Positions 12,897 to 23,982 of a DNA stretch of 64,000 nt are shown piece by piece. The notes under the pieces are model-generated. The model saw only the letters and a program-made list of their open reading frames with translations. It made no database searches and was not told where the DNA came from. The stretch covers positions 100,075,741 to 100,139,740 of the forward strand of contig CM041465.1 of the NCBI GenBank assembly GCA_023213395.1, given 5' to 3'. A program made the position numbers and the translations under genes. Origin of the DNA: Cycas panzhihuaensis. Taxonomy: Eukaryota > Cycadophyta. Within the stretch, counting starts at the first letter, position 1. Each line of letters opens with the position of its first letter.

Positions 12897-12908
12897 TGGT
12901 ATCAGAGC
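12897..12908 (+). other. Primer-binding site, initiator Met tRNA
   Basis: TGGTATCAGAGC, two bases after the 5' LTR, is the classical plant retrotransposon site complementary to the 3' end of initiator methionyl tRNA. Confidence 0.93.
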
Positions 12909-13019
12909 TTCATTTCGAGGGGAAAGGGTAGGGATAAAAGCTTAGAAAGGTCAAAATTTCCCCCACCAAGATAAATAGAAACAGAATTGAGATTAGGGAA
13001 AAAGCTCATTCACAAGAAG

Positions 13020-14033
13020 ATGGCAGCCTAATCTAGAACCTCAAAGGAAAAAATTGAAGGCACATCCGAATTAAACCAGAGCATAAGGTCTCTAACAATC
13101 CTAATCCAGAAGTTACTAGCAAAAATGGATCAAGCAACACAAAATGTGTCAGGCAGAGAAATGAATAATAACACTACATTAGGGATAGATCAAATGGATC
13201 AAGAAAATCAAGGAAATGAGATGAAGAGATTCGATGGACGAGCTTACGAAAGGAGAACTCCCAACATGGATAATGAATGGAAAGGGGCAGGATTATCTTT
13301 GGAAAAATTCAATCCAGAAGTATCCAAGAATATCACTAATTGGGTCTTACAAATGGAGAACTATTTCAAGGTGTATAACTCCATAGCTAAGGAAAAGATG
13401 GAAATAGCATCCTTACACTTAAACAGAAGGGCGTTAAGGTGGTACTATTGGTGGAAAAAGATGAACTTACCAATGCAACAGACCTAGGAGAATCTAAGAG
13501 CAGGATTAGTAGAGCAATATGATGATTCTTGGAATACAGATTATTTTGCTCAGTTAACATGATTACATCAAGAAGGAACAATCCAAGAGTACACAGAACA
13601 ATTCCAAATGCTACAATGTATAGTCTCAGAAAAGATACCGCAGGAATGTTTACTAGAGACTTATATTAGTGGATTGAAAAATCAAATCAAATTTAGAGTT
13701 AAAGTAGTAGATCCACCACAACTCCAAATAGCAATTCAAATAGCAAGGAATGTGGAGGCAAAACTTAGAGATAACAGACTGACATATACAAGGAAATATG
13801 GACCACCAACATATCAGACCCAGAATCCTAATGGGGCCAAATCAGGGACGAAAGCAAACCCCCCATTAGCTATAAGAAATACAATAGAAAGCTCAGGAAC
13901 AACAAAAGAGAAACACATAAGGAAAGGGACGTGCTTTAAGTGTGGAGAGAAAGGGAATAAGGAACACTGGTGCCTATCAAAGAAGGTTTTCATGATCAAT
14001 AGAGATGATGCAGAAATACCTAAAGTAGCATAA
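13020..14033 (+). pseudogene. Nested relic gag
   Basis: An ATG at 13020 starts a frame that runs, with stops (an early one at codon 4, then near 13485 and 13559), to a stop at 14031. It shows a typical chromovirus capsid block (the FNPEVSKNITNWVLQMENYF segment, LNRRALRWYYWWKK, EYTEQFQML). Near 13930-13972 lies a knuckle, CFKC-x4-N-x4-C, whose His is changed to Asn. The frame then continues toward protease. It is inactive. Confidence 0.85.
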
Positions 14034-14690
14034 GAAGAAGTAGAAGACCAGAGCGTAGGAAGGGAGGAAAATGAATTTTTGGAAGTGGATACAGAGAATG
14101 TCCAAACATCCTTGCATGCTATTACAGGGCAATAAGTATCCCCACAAACCCTAAGATTCCAAGGACAAATCAAGGGGAGACCAGTATCAATCCTGGTAGA
14201 TAGTGGGAGTACACACAATTTTATAAACAAGGCATCGACAGAAAAATTTGGATTACAAGTGAAACCCCTCAACACATTCTAGGTGTCAATAGCAAATGGG
14301 AGAACAACATTGTGTGGAGAATACTGCAAAGATACAACTCTCCAGATCAATGATTACAAGGTCACAGCTTGTATGTTTACCATGCCCATAAGCGGAGTAG
14401 ATGTAGTTTTGGCAATTCAATGGCTACAAATATTAGGGAACATCGTTACCAATTATATGATAAGATTTATGTGTTTCCAATAAAAAGGATAAAAATATCG
14501 ACTACAAGCCCCAACCACACCTCTAGTTCAACTCATATCATCTCACATAATGGAATAGATTCTAAAGAAGAATCCATAAGTGTATATAATATCATGTTAC
14601 AAAGTAGAAATAAAAAATGTTCCTCCAAAGATTCAGGCAATCTTAGAAGGGCATCAAGGAGTTTTTGAGAAACCCTAAGGACTGTCACTG
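14034..14690 (+). pseudogene. Nested relic protease and start of RT region
   Basis: The aspartic protease signature LVDSGSTHNF is intact at about 14197-14226. It is followed by the block DVVLAIQWLQ (14401-14430), where canonical chromoviruses read DVVLG. Downstream a segment reading IQAILEGHQGVFEK (about 14630-14670, frame-shifted) is the usual N-terminal lead-in to RT. Coding similarity then jumps to integrase C-terminal sequence, which marks the deletion junction near 14690-14715. Confidence 0.8.
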
Positions 14691-14699
14691 AAAAGGGAA

Positions 14700-15010
14700 T
14701 TGGAACACGCAATAGATCAGCTAAAATTGCCACTAAAAAGCAAAATCTACAATATCTTCTACATGTCTTGTTTAAAGAAAACGTTGGGTGAAAGGGAGGC
14801 TCAACAAACAAATTTACCAACACGGGATGAAGAAGGAATGATGATAGTGGAACATAGGGGAATACTGAAGACTAGGGCCAAGAATTTACGATCAAGGATA
14901 ATGAAAGGATATCTCATCAAATGGAAGACATTGGAGCTTAAAGATGCAACGTAGGAGTCTAAAGAATGGATGCAGAAAAATGGGCCATTACTAATGCTTT
15001 GAGGGCAAAG
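14700..15010 (+). pseudogene. Nested relic integrase C-terminus with chromodomain-like tail
   Basis: The frame 14700-14954 reads FYMSCLKKTLGE (usual form: FHVSCLKK). It then has an ILKTRAK segment and YLIKWKTLELKDAT, followed by a stop in place of the expected Trp-Glu. This is the chromodomain-type C-terminus that guides chromoviruses to modified histones. It shows the relic's origin although the catalytic domains are gone. Confidence 0.8.
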
Positions 15011-15032
15011 CATTTTTTGAAGGGGAGGGACT

Positions 15033-15614
15033 TGTAGCATTCCAAAATCTAGTCAAAACTATACCATGTAACCATTCAAATTGAAGGCCTCTGAACAAGG
15101 ATTCCAATGGTTCAGACAAAAGTCAATTCTGACATCTTAATCAAAAGTTATGGCCGCTTAAAGTTACCCTGCCCGTTTCTGAAGAAGTTCTGGCCAACTT
15201 CTATTTGAGCAGTTTTAAGAAGAATATTACCCAGTCTAGCTGACTTCTATTACTATCCTTTGGCCACCTATTTAAGGAGGATTTGCAGCCTCATTTCATC
15301 ATCATCAGAGGTTCTTTGGCCACGCATTTTTGCTTCTAGGGTTGCAATTAGCTCGCCCATTTGGGTGCTGCAGTTTGGAGGGTTCCTCGCTCGAAGAGGG
15401 AAGCTCACATCTTTAGGAAAGACAGGTACTTTGTTGAACTTTTGTTATATTTTGGTATTATTTGATAATAAAGACTATTATTTACTTTTGTGGATTCTGT
15501 AATTCTTGTTCATTGTTCATTTTTCTTGTTGAATAGCATCTAGTTATTGTTTTTGTCGATTATTACTTATATTTTTGAGGAAAATTGCTATAAAAGTAGA
15601 ATTAGATTGCTACA
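15033..15614 (+). repeat. Nested relic 3' LTR with polypurine tract just upstream
   Basis: 582 bases, direct repeat of 12312-12894. The purine tract GAAGGGGAGGGA (15019-15030) immediately precedes it, as needed for plus-strand priming. Confidence 0.92.
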
Positions 15615-15803
15615 TTAATGTAGGTGATAAAATTTTAAAATTAGAATATTTATATGATAGGAAACAAAAGTTTTCTCCTAAATAGATATGACCTTTCTTG
15701 GTAATTGAGGATTTAACTAATAAAGCCTATTAGATTTCAACATTGGAGGGATTAAAGTTTAAGAGGCCTGCTAATTCTCAATATTTGAGAAGATTTTATG
15801 CCT
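15615..15803 (+). pseudogene. Element A integrase, C-terminal remainder
   Basis: Resumes A's integrase after the relic: a VGDKILKLEYLYDR-type segment, then LVIEDL, LEGLKF and a terminal RRFYA followed by TAG. It aligns with element B's integrase C-terminus (34122-34352, ending KKFYA). It has no chromodomain, as expected for the Tat branch. Confidence 0.85.
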
Positions 15804-16784
15804 AGTAGCATGCGCAAGTCCACCTCTATAATGAGGATAAACTATAGCTCTAAAACTTGTACCTTTACTTAATGAGCTAAAACTATGGGTAAACCCTTTC
15901 TTCTTTCTAATATCTTCTTTCATTAAAACATTGTGGTATTTTTGTGATAGATCTAGCCCATAATCGTGTAAGTTGGTTATTCTTTCTAGCATTTACACCG
16001 ATTGTGAGCTTACCATCACTAGGATCTTTCTCTCCTTTGAGTTTCACACTCAAAAGAGAATTTATGACCCCAGCCTTATTGCACTTTCATCTCAAAAAGA
16101 GAAAACACCTTTGTCAGCTTTGAGTATCTACTTGTTCATTAAGAGTTTACTTTCATGTACTAGTTTGTTATCTTATTGATTCAAAGCTCACTTTCACTCA
16201 CTAGTCAATCACTTTGGGATTTACTTTTTGGTTGTATATCGCCAATTATTAATTATTTTTATTATCCTTAGTTCTCTTTATTATTCCTTCAGAACAAATA
16301 CTCATCATGCTACCTTCCCTTCATGCTTGGAGACACCGTGATTTTGATTTCCTCTTTGCTCTTTCGTGATTCATTCATTAAGGAGATTGACCCCCTTTCC
16401 CTTCCTGAGATTTTGTTCAAAAGAGAAATCCTTGTTGTATTGACTAGAAGAGTTTCTTAAGTGGATAATTATGATCTTATTCTTATGAACGGTTGAAGTA
16501 AAAGAGAAAAAAAAAGTGTGAAAAGTAAGTTTATTATTTTCATCCTCTTGTAAACTGGGGCAAGTTGCATGACAGATTCATCCCCACCTATCGATCTATA
16601 GGTTGGGTTCATTTGGATGAGTTATTTAGGATTTTCAAATCTAGCTACTTGGGTCCACTGTGGCCTTAGTTATGATCGAACCCTGCTTGACACTTTGATC
16701 ATAATTATCTGACTTGGGTTCTTTCTCCTTACTTCATCACAGTTAGATATCTACTTCTACTACCATCTCTTTATTGATTGATTC
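15804..16784. other. Element A spacer after integrase
   Basis: No gene seen. It contains two copies (about 15829-15847 and 15869-15889) of the motif AATGAG-x3-TAAACTAT that is amplified at 20736-21193. The rest is AT-rich sequence with short chance frames. Confidence 0.5.
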
Positions 16785-17241
16785 TTGCACCTTCCTTTAT
16801 TGATCACACATTCTCCAAGTTTAGATCCTCTCATTCCTATAGCATTGAGTATCTCCATTGATAGGGGTATTAGAGGAAACCCAGGACCATCTACTTCTGG
16901 TTGGGTGGTTTATGACCAATTACGAAGTCCCCTCCTTTCCATAGGTTTCTTTATATCGAGGGCAACCAATAATAAAGTTGAATACCTTGTAATTATAGGA
17001 GCCTTGTTAGTTGTCTCTCACTTTTACCTTAGACCTGTTACTTTATATGTTGATTCTCAAGTTTTGATTTATCAGTTGGTTGGGATGTACTAGGTCTACT
17101 CTTAATGACTCCTCCTTTTGCATCATCAAGCCTCATTATTATTGTCCCTATTTACCTTAGTGACCATTCAGTACATACCTTGTTCTTTTAATCTCAAAGC
17201 TAATGCTCTCATTTCCTCAATCCTTGATGATTGTATTAATT
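16785..17241 (+). pseudogene. Element A additional RNase H (aRNH)
   Basis: A second, separate RNase H characteristic of Tat-lineage elements. It shows IDRGIRGNPGPST (first catalytic Asp), NNKVEYLVIIGAL (Glu), and LYVDSQVLI (second Asp). After a TAG at 17091-17093 come IQYIPCSFN and KANALIS (the final Asp position is lost). It aligns along its length with the copies in B, C, D and E. In A it lies directly after integrase and before the antisense gene, the reverse of the order in B, C and D. Confidence 0.82.
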
Positions 17242-18223
17242 GAATCACTTCTTTTAGCTAGGGGAACCCCACTCTAGGATGAGTATAGACTACCACTCTA
17301 TGATGAGTATAAACTATCACTTTGGTAAGATTATAGGTTTGAATAGTTATAAGATTATGGTGATAGGTATGAGACTGAAGTGAGATATGTAAAATGTCTA
17401 GACCCACGTGGGAATCTTGGGCCATGGAAGATCTTGATAGGGGGCAAGCTCCTAAAAGCTTCTTGCCCCTAGAAGGAGCCAATGAAGAATATAATATACT
17501 TGGGTAGTTAGTTGTTTATTAAGTAAGATTAGTTTCATTTGTTAAATGATTTACTTCCTTCATGACATATTATATGAGTATGGGATTATCCTATATTTAT
17601 ATAATCTATTAGGGGTATGGTGTGAGTTATATGAGTTTCCTTTTAGGAGATTTATATTACTCCATCTTCTGCTTTTATAAACTTATTAGCATTTGTATTC
17701 CAAATGATTTTAAGTTTATAAAAATAGAATAAGTAAACCTTTAACTTAACCCATTTTAATCTTTTGTTTATCTCCTAGTTTTTGTTCCTCCCCTGACCTT
17801 GTCTTTCCTAAACCATACTACTCTAGAACAAGTATAAACTACCATGTATATAGTATGACAAAAACTTTTTAAAAAAAGTACATAACCACAAAAGAACAAA
17901 AAAAGTAAAAATGATAAAAATTATTACATTTTTCCTTAGACAAGTCACACTAATGAATGTATCATATGCTTAAGTATAAATGGGAATAAGGAGGATAAAG
18001 GGTTTAGAGATAAGTAATTACACACAAGTTTTAAGAGAAAGAAAATCAATATATATACAATAATATCAAAAATATACTACATATGTCACTTAAGTGACCC
18101 ATCATTCATGATCCTTAATACATGACATATGATACATGATATATACAACTTGAGGCTCATAAAATACCTTGTATCATCCTCCTACCTCCTACATGACATA
18201 TGATACACTCATCTATGTGATCC
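17242..18223. other. Element A spacer between aRNH and antisense gene 3' end
   Basis: No gene supported. It holds further degenerate copies of the GATGAGTATAAACTA motif at about 17278-17293 and 17300-17318, and a weak one near 17828. The rest is AT-rich. Confidence 0.5.
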
Positions 18224-19989
18224 CTAAGGAACATCTAGATCTGCTCTCAGTCTCCTACTAGAAGTCTCCCCATGAGAAGACTCTCCTTTACGTAGGAGAT
18301 GGTGTTGCTCCTGCTGCACTATACCACTAGTTGATGGGATATACCTGGCCTCTGCCTGAGCCAATGTCATCCTCCATAGGTGTCTTCTCTCGTCCTCACC
18401 TACCTTTAGCTCCATCTCTCTCCTCTATAGCTCTATCCACATATCCATATATAGGTCTTGAGCTCTTAATACATGGAAATAGTAATCTATTTGGTGCCTC
18501 AACAGTCTACGATCTACCATATTCTAAGCATGAGCCTTATCTAATGCTAGAACATATGAGAATATCACCTCCAAAGTCCTCTATACCTCTCTTAAGGTAA
18601 TTGTCTCATCACTTGTCCAATGGAAACATGTCACATATAGTTAGTCCCTTAGAGAAGAAAACAAACTTTAAAAGTAAGAGGAATGTAATGCGATATGAGA
18701 AACTAATCAATTAAATTTCATACTTAGAGAGTTACCTCATGTTGGCTCTCTGCCTACTACCTCACCAACTGGTGGTGCCTCTCCTCCCTGTGGCTCCTAG
18801 CGAGCCTCCTACATAGCTCCTCCCTCACTAGTTATAACCCCTCCATCTCTGACCTACTCATCAATAGATCCCAGCTCCATACTTTGGATGGAGTCCTCTC
18901 TCCTCTCCATAGGTGCTCCACCTCCCTATCTAAGTGCCTATCGACTACTGCTTGCTCCACCATTAGAGGAGGCACCTTCTTTACCTCCTCACCCTACCTC
19001 CTCTCCTCTACTAGTACCTCTCCCACCATGAGCCCCTCTATCGTATCCTCCTCCTCTCCCTGCCTCTATTGTTGGAGCCTCCTCTACTACTGCTCTCTGT
19101 GTAGCATCCATCTCATCATCGCCCTAGACTGTTTTCTATTATATGCATCATCAATGAGTTGTCTCCTCATCATCTTACTCATCACATGACTATGAGTCAT
19201 CCTCATGACAATCACCAGTATATTGTGGATCCTTGACCTTATATGCCACCTGTTCATGCATAGATCCAACAATGTTAATACTCCTAGCTCTCCTCCTGCT
19301 CACATCAATGGAATATGGTCATAGAGCTAATACATCAAGATCAAACTGTAAGAGAAGCCACCTCCACCTATCCTCCAGATCCTAAATAGTTGGTGATTAA
19401 TGTTATCTACTATAAACTACCCCCAGTTAATCTAGATCATCTACTTGCATCGGCGTACAATCCTTATCCATTAAACTAGAATCCCCATAAAGTTCTATGT
19501 CCTGGCAATCCAATATATGATGATGAGAGAGATGATCCTCCTTACCACTAGAACTCCATCTACCACCTTGAGTGCCTCAATCGAGATCCCATGTTGATTG
19601 ATTTGATTAATAAATATTATCAGGTAGGTATTGCACACCATCTGTGACTTCTCATCCATCACTCTAATGAGGTGAACCCTCTCTCCATTCCAGCTCACTC
19701 CAAGGATCCTCCCTATATCCCTTGGAGTAATCTTTAGGTCCTTGATACTATAAACTCTAAATATGTGTCACCCTGGTATCCAGTAACTCACAAAATCATG
19801 CAACACCTCATGCTCCATGACTAACTGGGTAGAAGTACTCACCTTTGCCAAGCCACATGCTCATAATATCTCCTATCTTGCCTCATCCAATTGACTCACC
19901 AACTCTCTAATGGAAGCTCCCTTATTTTTGCAAGTATCTACTCTCTCCAAGGGTTGCATTCTAGCAAACACAATTTGGTAGTATTAGTT
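18224..19989 (-). pseudogene. Element A antisense gene, PMD-like exon (degenerate)
   Basis: Read on the minus strand from a splice acceptor TTTGCTAG (just above 19982), this matches the exon 2 product of elements B, C and D. In order it has a variable N-terminal segment ending in ACGLAK, then SYW, KDLKITPRDIGRILGVS (19690-19745), and the RRIISLIIIYWIART block (about 19500-19560). The block around the conserved Trp and the 'ITP-DI-ILGV' string resembles the plant mobile domain signature (W, then F-x-P, then T-L-x-D-V-x-x-L-x-G). A alone keeps the Trp codon TGG that is a stop in the other three copies. Stops and indels are frequent and the C-terminal part (18224-19100) is barely recognisable. 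Confidence 0.6.
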
Positions 19990-20062
19990 TTGAGTTAAAT
20001 ACTTTATGTGATTAAGTAAACATTTTGAAATTTTTAAAATATGATTAATAAATCAAAAAATG

Positions 20063-20130
20063 TAGGTTCACTGTGAAAAACACAGTTTCATAGTGAAAAA
20101 TATGATTTCATAGTGAAAAACATAACTTCC
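20063..20130 (-). repeat. Three-copy minisatellite in the antisense gene's presumed intron
   Basis: About three 20-base units of the form TTTCATAGTGAAAAACA on +. The 17-mer at 20090-20106 is, read on the minus strand, identical to 22177-22193 in A's 3' LTR. Confidence 0.7.
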
Positions 20131-20420
20131 TCCAATGGCCAAAATATCAAAGTTACATTTTTCCCTAGTTTCTCATATTTTTTATTACAAAATCATGTTT
20201 TTAATATGGTGCTTGTACTTTTCACACTGTATTATCATGTTTTTCAGTCTAAAATTAAAAAATAAAAAAAATAGACTACTTCACCCACTAAGTGCCTCGC
20301 TCACTACTCCATTATCCTCTAACACGTGCTATGGAGCTCATAGCCCAATTAATAGAGCTCAAAATCCACTCAAATGTAGGGAAACCACCTTAGAAACTCT
20401 CCTTTTCCTCCTTCATCCTC

Positions 20421-20463
20421 GTGAAAATGAATTGGTTTCCTTATCATTTTTCCTACATATAAG
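20421..20463 (-). promoter_or_regulatory. Element A antisense-gene core promoter relic
   Basis: On the minus strand, CCCTTATATGTAGGAAAAA is followed by ATTCATTTTCAC. This is the same arrangement as the TATATAAGGAAA ... ATTCATTTTCAC promoter of the antisense gene in B and C. It is the only clearly conserved non-coding block between A and the others here. Confidence 0.6.
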
Positions 20464-20735
20464 GGGCCCTTTTTAGTCCTTTTTGCATATAAAATCTTTT
20501 AAGCTAACCATTGAACCTATAAAAAAGAAGTATACTTAGATTCAATTATAATTACCTACAAATTTATGTCAAAGTATCATAAACATGATTTTTTCACTTT
20601 GATAAAGTTCATGGTATTAAAGGATTATTTAAGCTTTTCCTCTCTTCTCTTGTTGAAGTTTGATTGATTGTTTAACCCTATTTCATATAGTAATATGTTT
20701 ATCTTTGACAGGACTACAACTCTGAGCTTTTAGGT

Positions 20736-21193
20736 GCTTGTTGATGAGTCTAAACTAGAATAGGGCTACCACTCTAAGCTTTCATCCACTTATTAATGAG
20801 TATAAACTATGATAAGACCTTTCTCTAAATCCTCTTTTACCTATTAATGAGCTAAAACTATGATAGGATTTATGCTCTGAGGCCTCCATACCTGTTAATG
20901 AGCTTAAACTATGATAGGAATCCCTCTAAATTTGATTATTAATAAGGTTAAAAGATGATAGTTAGCCTTCGAAAGCCCTCACCCTATTAATGAGGCTAAA
21001 CTATGATGGGTTCGCTCTAAAAAGTCACCTGTTAATAAGATTAAACTATGACAGTCCATCCTTTTTACTTTGGCAAAGAGATTTTTCTCTAAGAAGTCAC
21101 CTATTAATGACCTTAAACTATGATATTGTACCCTTTTTGCTCTAGTAAAAAGACTTCCCTTTGATGCATGGTTAATAAGAGACAAACTATAAC
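20736..21193 (+). repeat. Tandem array of an AATGAGCTTAAACTATGAT motif
   Basis: About nine degenerate units spaced 40-70 bases apart. Clear units lie near 20740, 20791, 20841, 20891, 20983, 21027, 21099 and 21169. A single copy of the same motif occurs, in element sense, near the 3' end of D (about 43878-43902), C (about 50288-50312) and E (about 63243-63266). The array is followed by shorter repeats of CCTAGTCCTTTTAGGTAA (about 21290-21390). The function is unknown. Confidence 0.8.
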
Positions 21194-21626
21194 CAAGTGT
21201 ATAGTAGTGGCCCATCCAATTTATAGGAATTTGGTGATTAAGTCCCATCCAGTTTGTGGGCATTAGGTAAGTTTTTTGTAATAGTAAATACCTAGTCCTT
21301 TTAGGTAAGGAGATGAATATAGTGATATTTATGAGACGAACACCTAGTCCTTTTGGGTAACCTGATAGACTCCAAGTCCTTTTAGGCAAGAGAAGTAAAT
21401 GATATCTCCTTTGGTTAAGTTTACTCAATCCTATTGAGTGACTTTACCAATAAAGGCTTTGTAGAATCAAGTTGTAATGTAGATTTCATCCTACCATAGA
21501 GAAGTACTACCCCATCATCCATGCATTTCATTAGTTCCTATTACTTTCACTAGAGCAATAAGTACCCATGACATTGCCACCTCTCACCATCCTATGTCTC
21601 TTTCTAGAATAGGAGCCTTAGGTGCT

Positions 21627-21637
21627 AAGGGGGCAAA
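21627..21637 (+). other. Element A polypurine tract
   Basis: AAGGGGGCAAA immediately precedes the TGTTTC start of the 3' LTR. Elements B, C, D and E have nearly the same tract (CCAAGGGGG[CT]A...) next to TGTTTC. Confidence 0.8.
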
Positions 21638-23982
21638 TGTTTCATCAGAACTTAGCCTCTTTAGTTATGTTTAGATTATGTTGGTAAATTGATATATGTT
21701 ATATGGTTTTATTGATGATGATTGATATATGTTGATTGTATTTGATGGATTAGGCCTTGTTTTATTAAAATAATGCATGATTTTTAATTGATAAAATGTA
21801 ATGAATGATGATATGGCTTGTATTCCTATCATTCTACTGATGATGTAAACTATGGAAATAGAGTTTTCTTTATGGCTAACTTAACCCTATACTTCCTTTA
21901 AAGTTTATTGTCATTTTATAACTTGTTGGAGATGTCACCTATATTTTCATCATTTATCACTTTTTGGGCATGTACTTAATGTGTTTCACCTCATTATAGG
22001 CTTATTTATTCTTTATTGAACTCTTTTTATGATTAAATGATTAATAAATATTAATTTTTACCATTTCTTAATTAAATTCTCACTTTACTAAAATCACATT
22101 TTTCATCTTGTCGAAAACATGACTGATCATGTTTTTAGAATAAAATCACATTTTTGGTAGGTGAAAAACGTGACCAATCATATTTTTCACTATCATACAA
22201 TAGAAAATTAGGCTAGTGTGCCAAAATTTTATATATTTTTACCCAGATTTGATGGGATTTAGTTATTTCAATACCCATAAGTATTAAGAGAATCATTGTT
22301 GATTGGAAATGAGGGAGAAGAAGTGATTTTGGCTCTAATATTCTGAGATTTTATCAGTTTTTTGAGAATTTTTAAGGACTACTACTATGGCTTTGAATAC
22401 TTGATTTTATGAAGTCTATTGGGTGAAATCTCAAAGAAGCTTTGTTGCTAAGCCACAATTATTCAGTTGTTGTTAATTTAAGCTTCCATCTTCTTAGATA
22501 TTCATCAATTTTTTGCTTCAAACTTCTATTGATTTACTAAGACCTTTCCTATTAAGTTTCAAACTTCTTTTATAGTATTTTGAAGGTAATTTTAGCTCAA
22601 AACCATTTCTTTTTATCAGTTGATTATTGTCGTACTCTTGTTTGGGCTTTAGATACTAAAATATACACTGAAATATTTTCCCTTTGTGGGGGTTCCTTAA
22701 GGATAGACTAGGGTAAGGCATGGTCATCTCTCCATCATACATCTAGCTACTTCTTCCCACTCTCTCATAGCAGCCTATATTTCAGTTAGATTGATATTCT
22801 TATTTAGCATTATTTAGATTTAGTTTAGCCTCTTTGGATTGTTGATACTTCCTTCTTTACTCTTGTTTTGAAGGAAAGTATGTGGAAAAGTTAGTCAAGT
22901 GAAAAGAAAACTGCCATTTTGAGGCACTCTTTATAATAGGAAAGGAATATTTGTTTTACATCTATCATTGCATGCACTTTTATTTTCAAATTAGCTCCTA
23001 TATCTTGAGAATAAAAAATTGATGGTGTTGTTTGATTAAAGTATCTCATATTTTCAATTTTACATTGGGTTCAAGGATTCCTTTTGGAGCTCCTACTACT
23101 AAAATTGCAACAGAACCTTTGGTGGTTAATCTTGCATGGATAATTATTCAAATTTATGATTTACCTAACATCCCATAAATCTAAAAATTATCAAAAAATA
23201 GTAATAGTTTCCTTTACGAATCTCTCTTTTTATACACTATTTCATCACTTTTAAAAGAGAAATTAGTTGCATACATAAAAAATTAGAACATCTGGGCTAG
23301 TTTCACATGTTGATTAATCGTTTTTGAAAGAAATTTGCATAAAATTTTGTGGTTACTTTTAGATTTTGAATAGTATTATTTCTTTTGAAGTAAAGTGTGC
23401 ATGTAGGAAAGCTACCTCATAGTTTCATGTGCATTTTTTAATTTTAGAAAAAAAAAAAATAACAACAAAAGGACTTGCATGCATAGTTTCTAGTTTGTTT
23501 GCTTTTGCTTTCATAAAATTAAAAAACAAAAATACAAAAAAATAATGCAAAAAAATTGATGTAACTTTGATCTTATGATTTCTTTGATTGTATTATCTTA
23601 CTCTCTTGGCTTTGCATCTTTGCAATCATATTGAGACCTAGAAACCAAAATAAGGAAAACTATTGTTTCCATTAGCTTACCCTCCCCATATCTTAGTAAA
23701 ACTCAAAAGGTTGAAATGATTACAAGAGAAAAATCCTAAGGAAGGGCATTGAAGATATTGTAAGTGTGGCTCCAAACTTAGAAATCCTTTGTTAAGTTGT
23801 GTAGGTTAGTGGATTTTATCACCCCATTTCACATGCACACCTTTCATTGTACCCTCTCTCACTTAGGTAGATAGTACTACTAGGCGAAGACTTCTCCTTA
23901 GGAGTTGGGCAAAGATGGTCCTTTAGGTCTTCCTAAACTTTATCTTAGATCTTCCCCAAGCCTAGACCATCTTTCTGGTAGC
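21638..23982 (+). repeat. Element A 3' LTR, interrupted by element D
   Basis: Starts TGTTTCATC and aligns with 3420-5506. Homology stops at GGTAGC (23977-23982), where LTR1 of element D begins. The remaining bases, equivalent to 5507-5553, are absent. A roughly 290-base stretch (about 23560-23850) is absent from the 5' LTR. Confidence 0.82.

Larger units (their letters stand above)
12307..15619 (+). mobile_element. Nested chromovirus-type gypsy deletion derivative with TTAAT duplication
   Basis: Direct LTRs 12312-12894 and 15033-15614 begin TGTAGC and end GCTACA. They are flanked by TTAAT at 12307-12311 and 15615-15619. Between them are an initiator-Met primer site, gag, protease, the very start of the RT region and then directly the integrase C-terminal/chromodomain region. 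RT, RNase H and the integrase core are deleted. By eye the LTRs differ at roughly 35-40 of 583 positions, so the insertion is old but younger than A. The insertion splits A's integrase. Confidence 0.92.
3420..23982 (+). mobile_element. Element A: old Tat-lineage Ty3/gypsy retrotransposon, 3' LTR interrupted
   Basis: LTRs of more than 2 kb (3420-5553 and 21638-23982) are direct repeats around a degenerate gag, protease, RT-RNase H, integrase, additional RNase H and an antisense gene. The order and the motifs match element B on the other strand block by block. A primer-binding-like site follows the 5' LTR and a G-rich polypurine tract precedes the 3' LTR. The 3' LTR ends abruptly where LTR1 of element D starts. 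About 47 bases present at the end of the 5' LTR (5507-5553) are missing, which means D inserted into it. A is markedly AT-rich and every ORF is broken, so it is probably the oldest of the stacked elements. Confidence 0.85.

Noticed and set aside
15971-16179. 68-codon frame after A's integrase
   Set aside because: Low-complexity Ser/Leu-rich, no counterpart in B or C, AT-rich context; chance frame.
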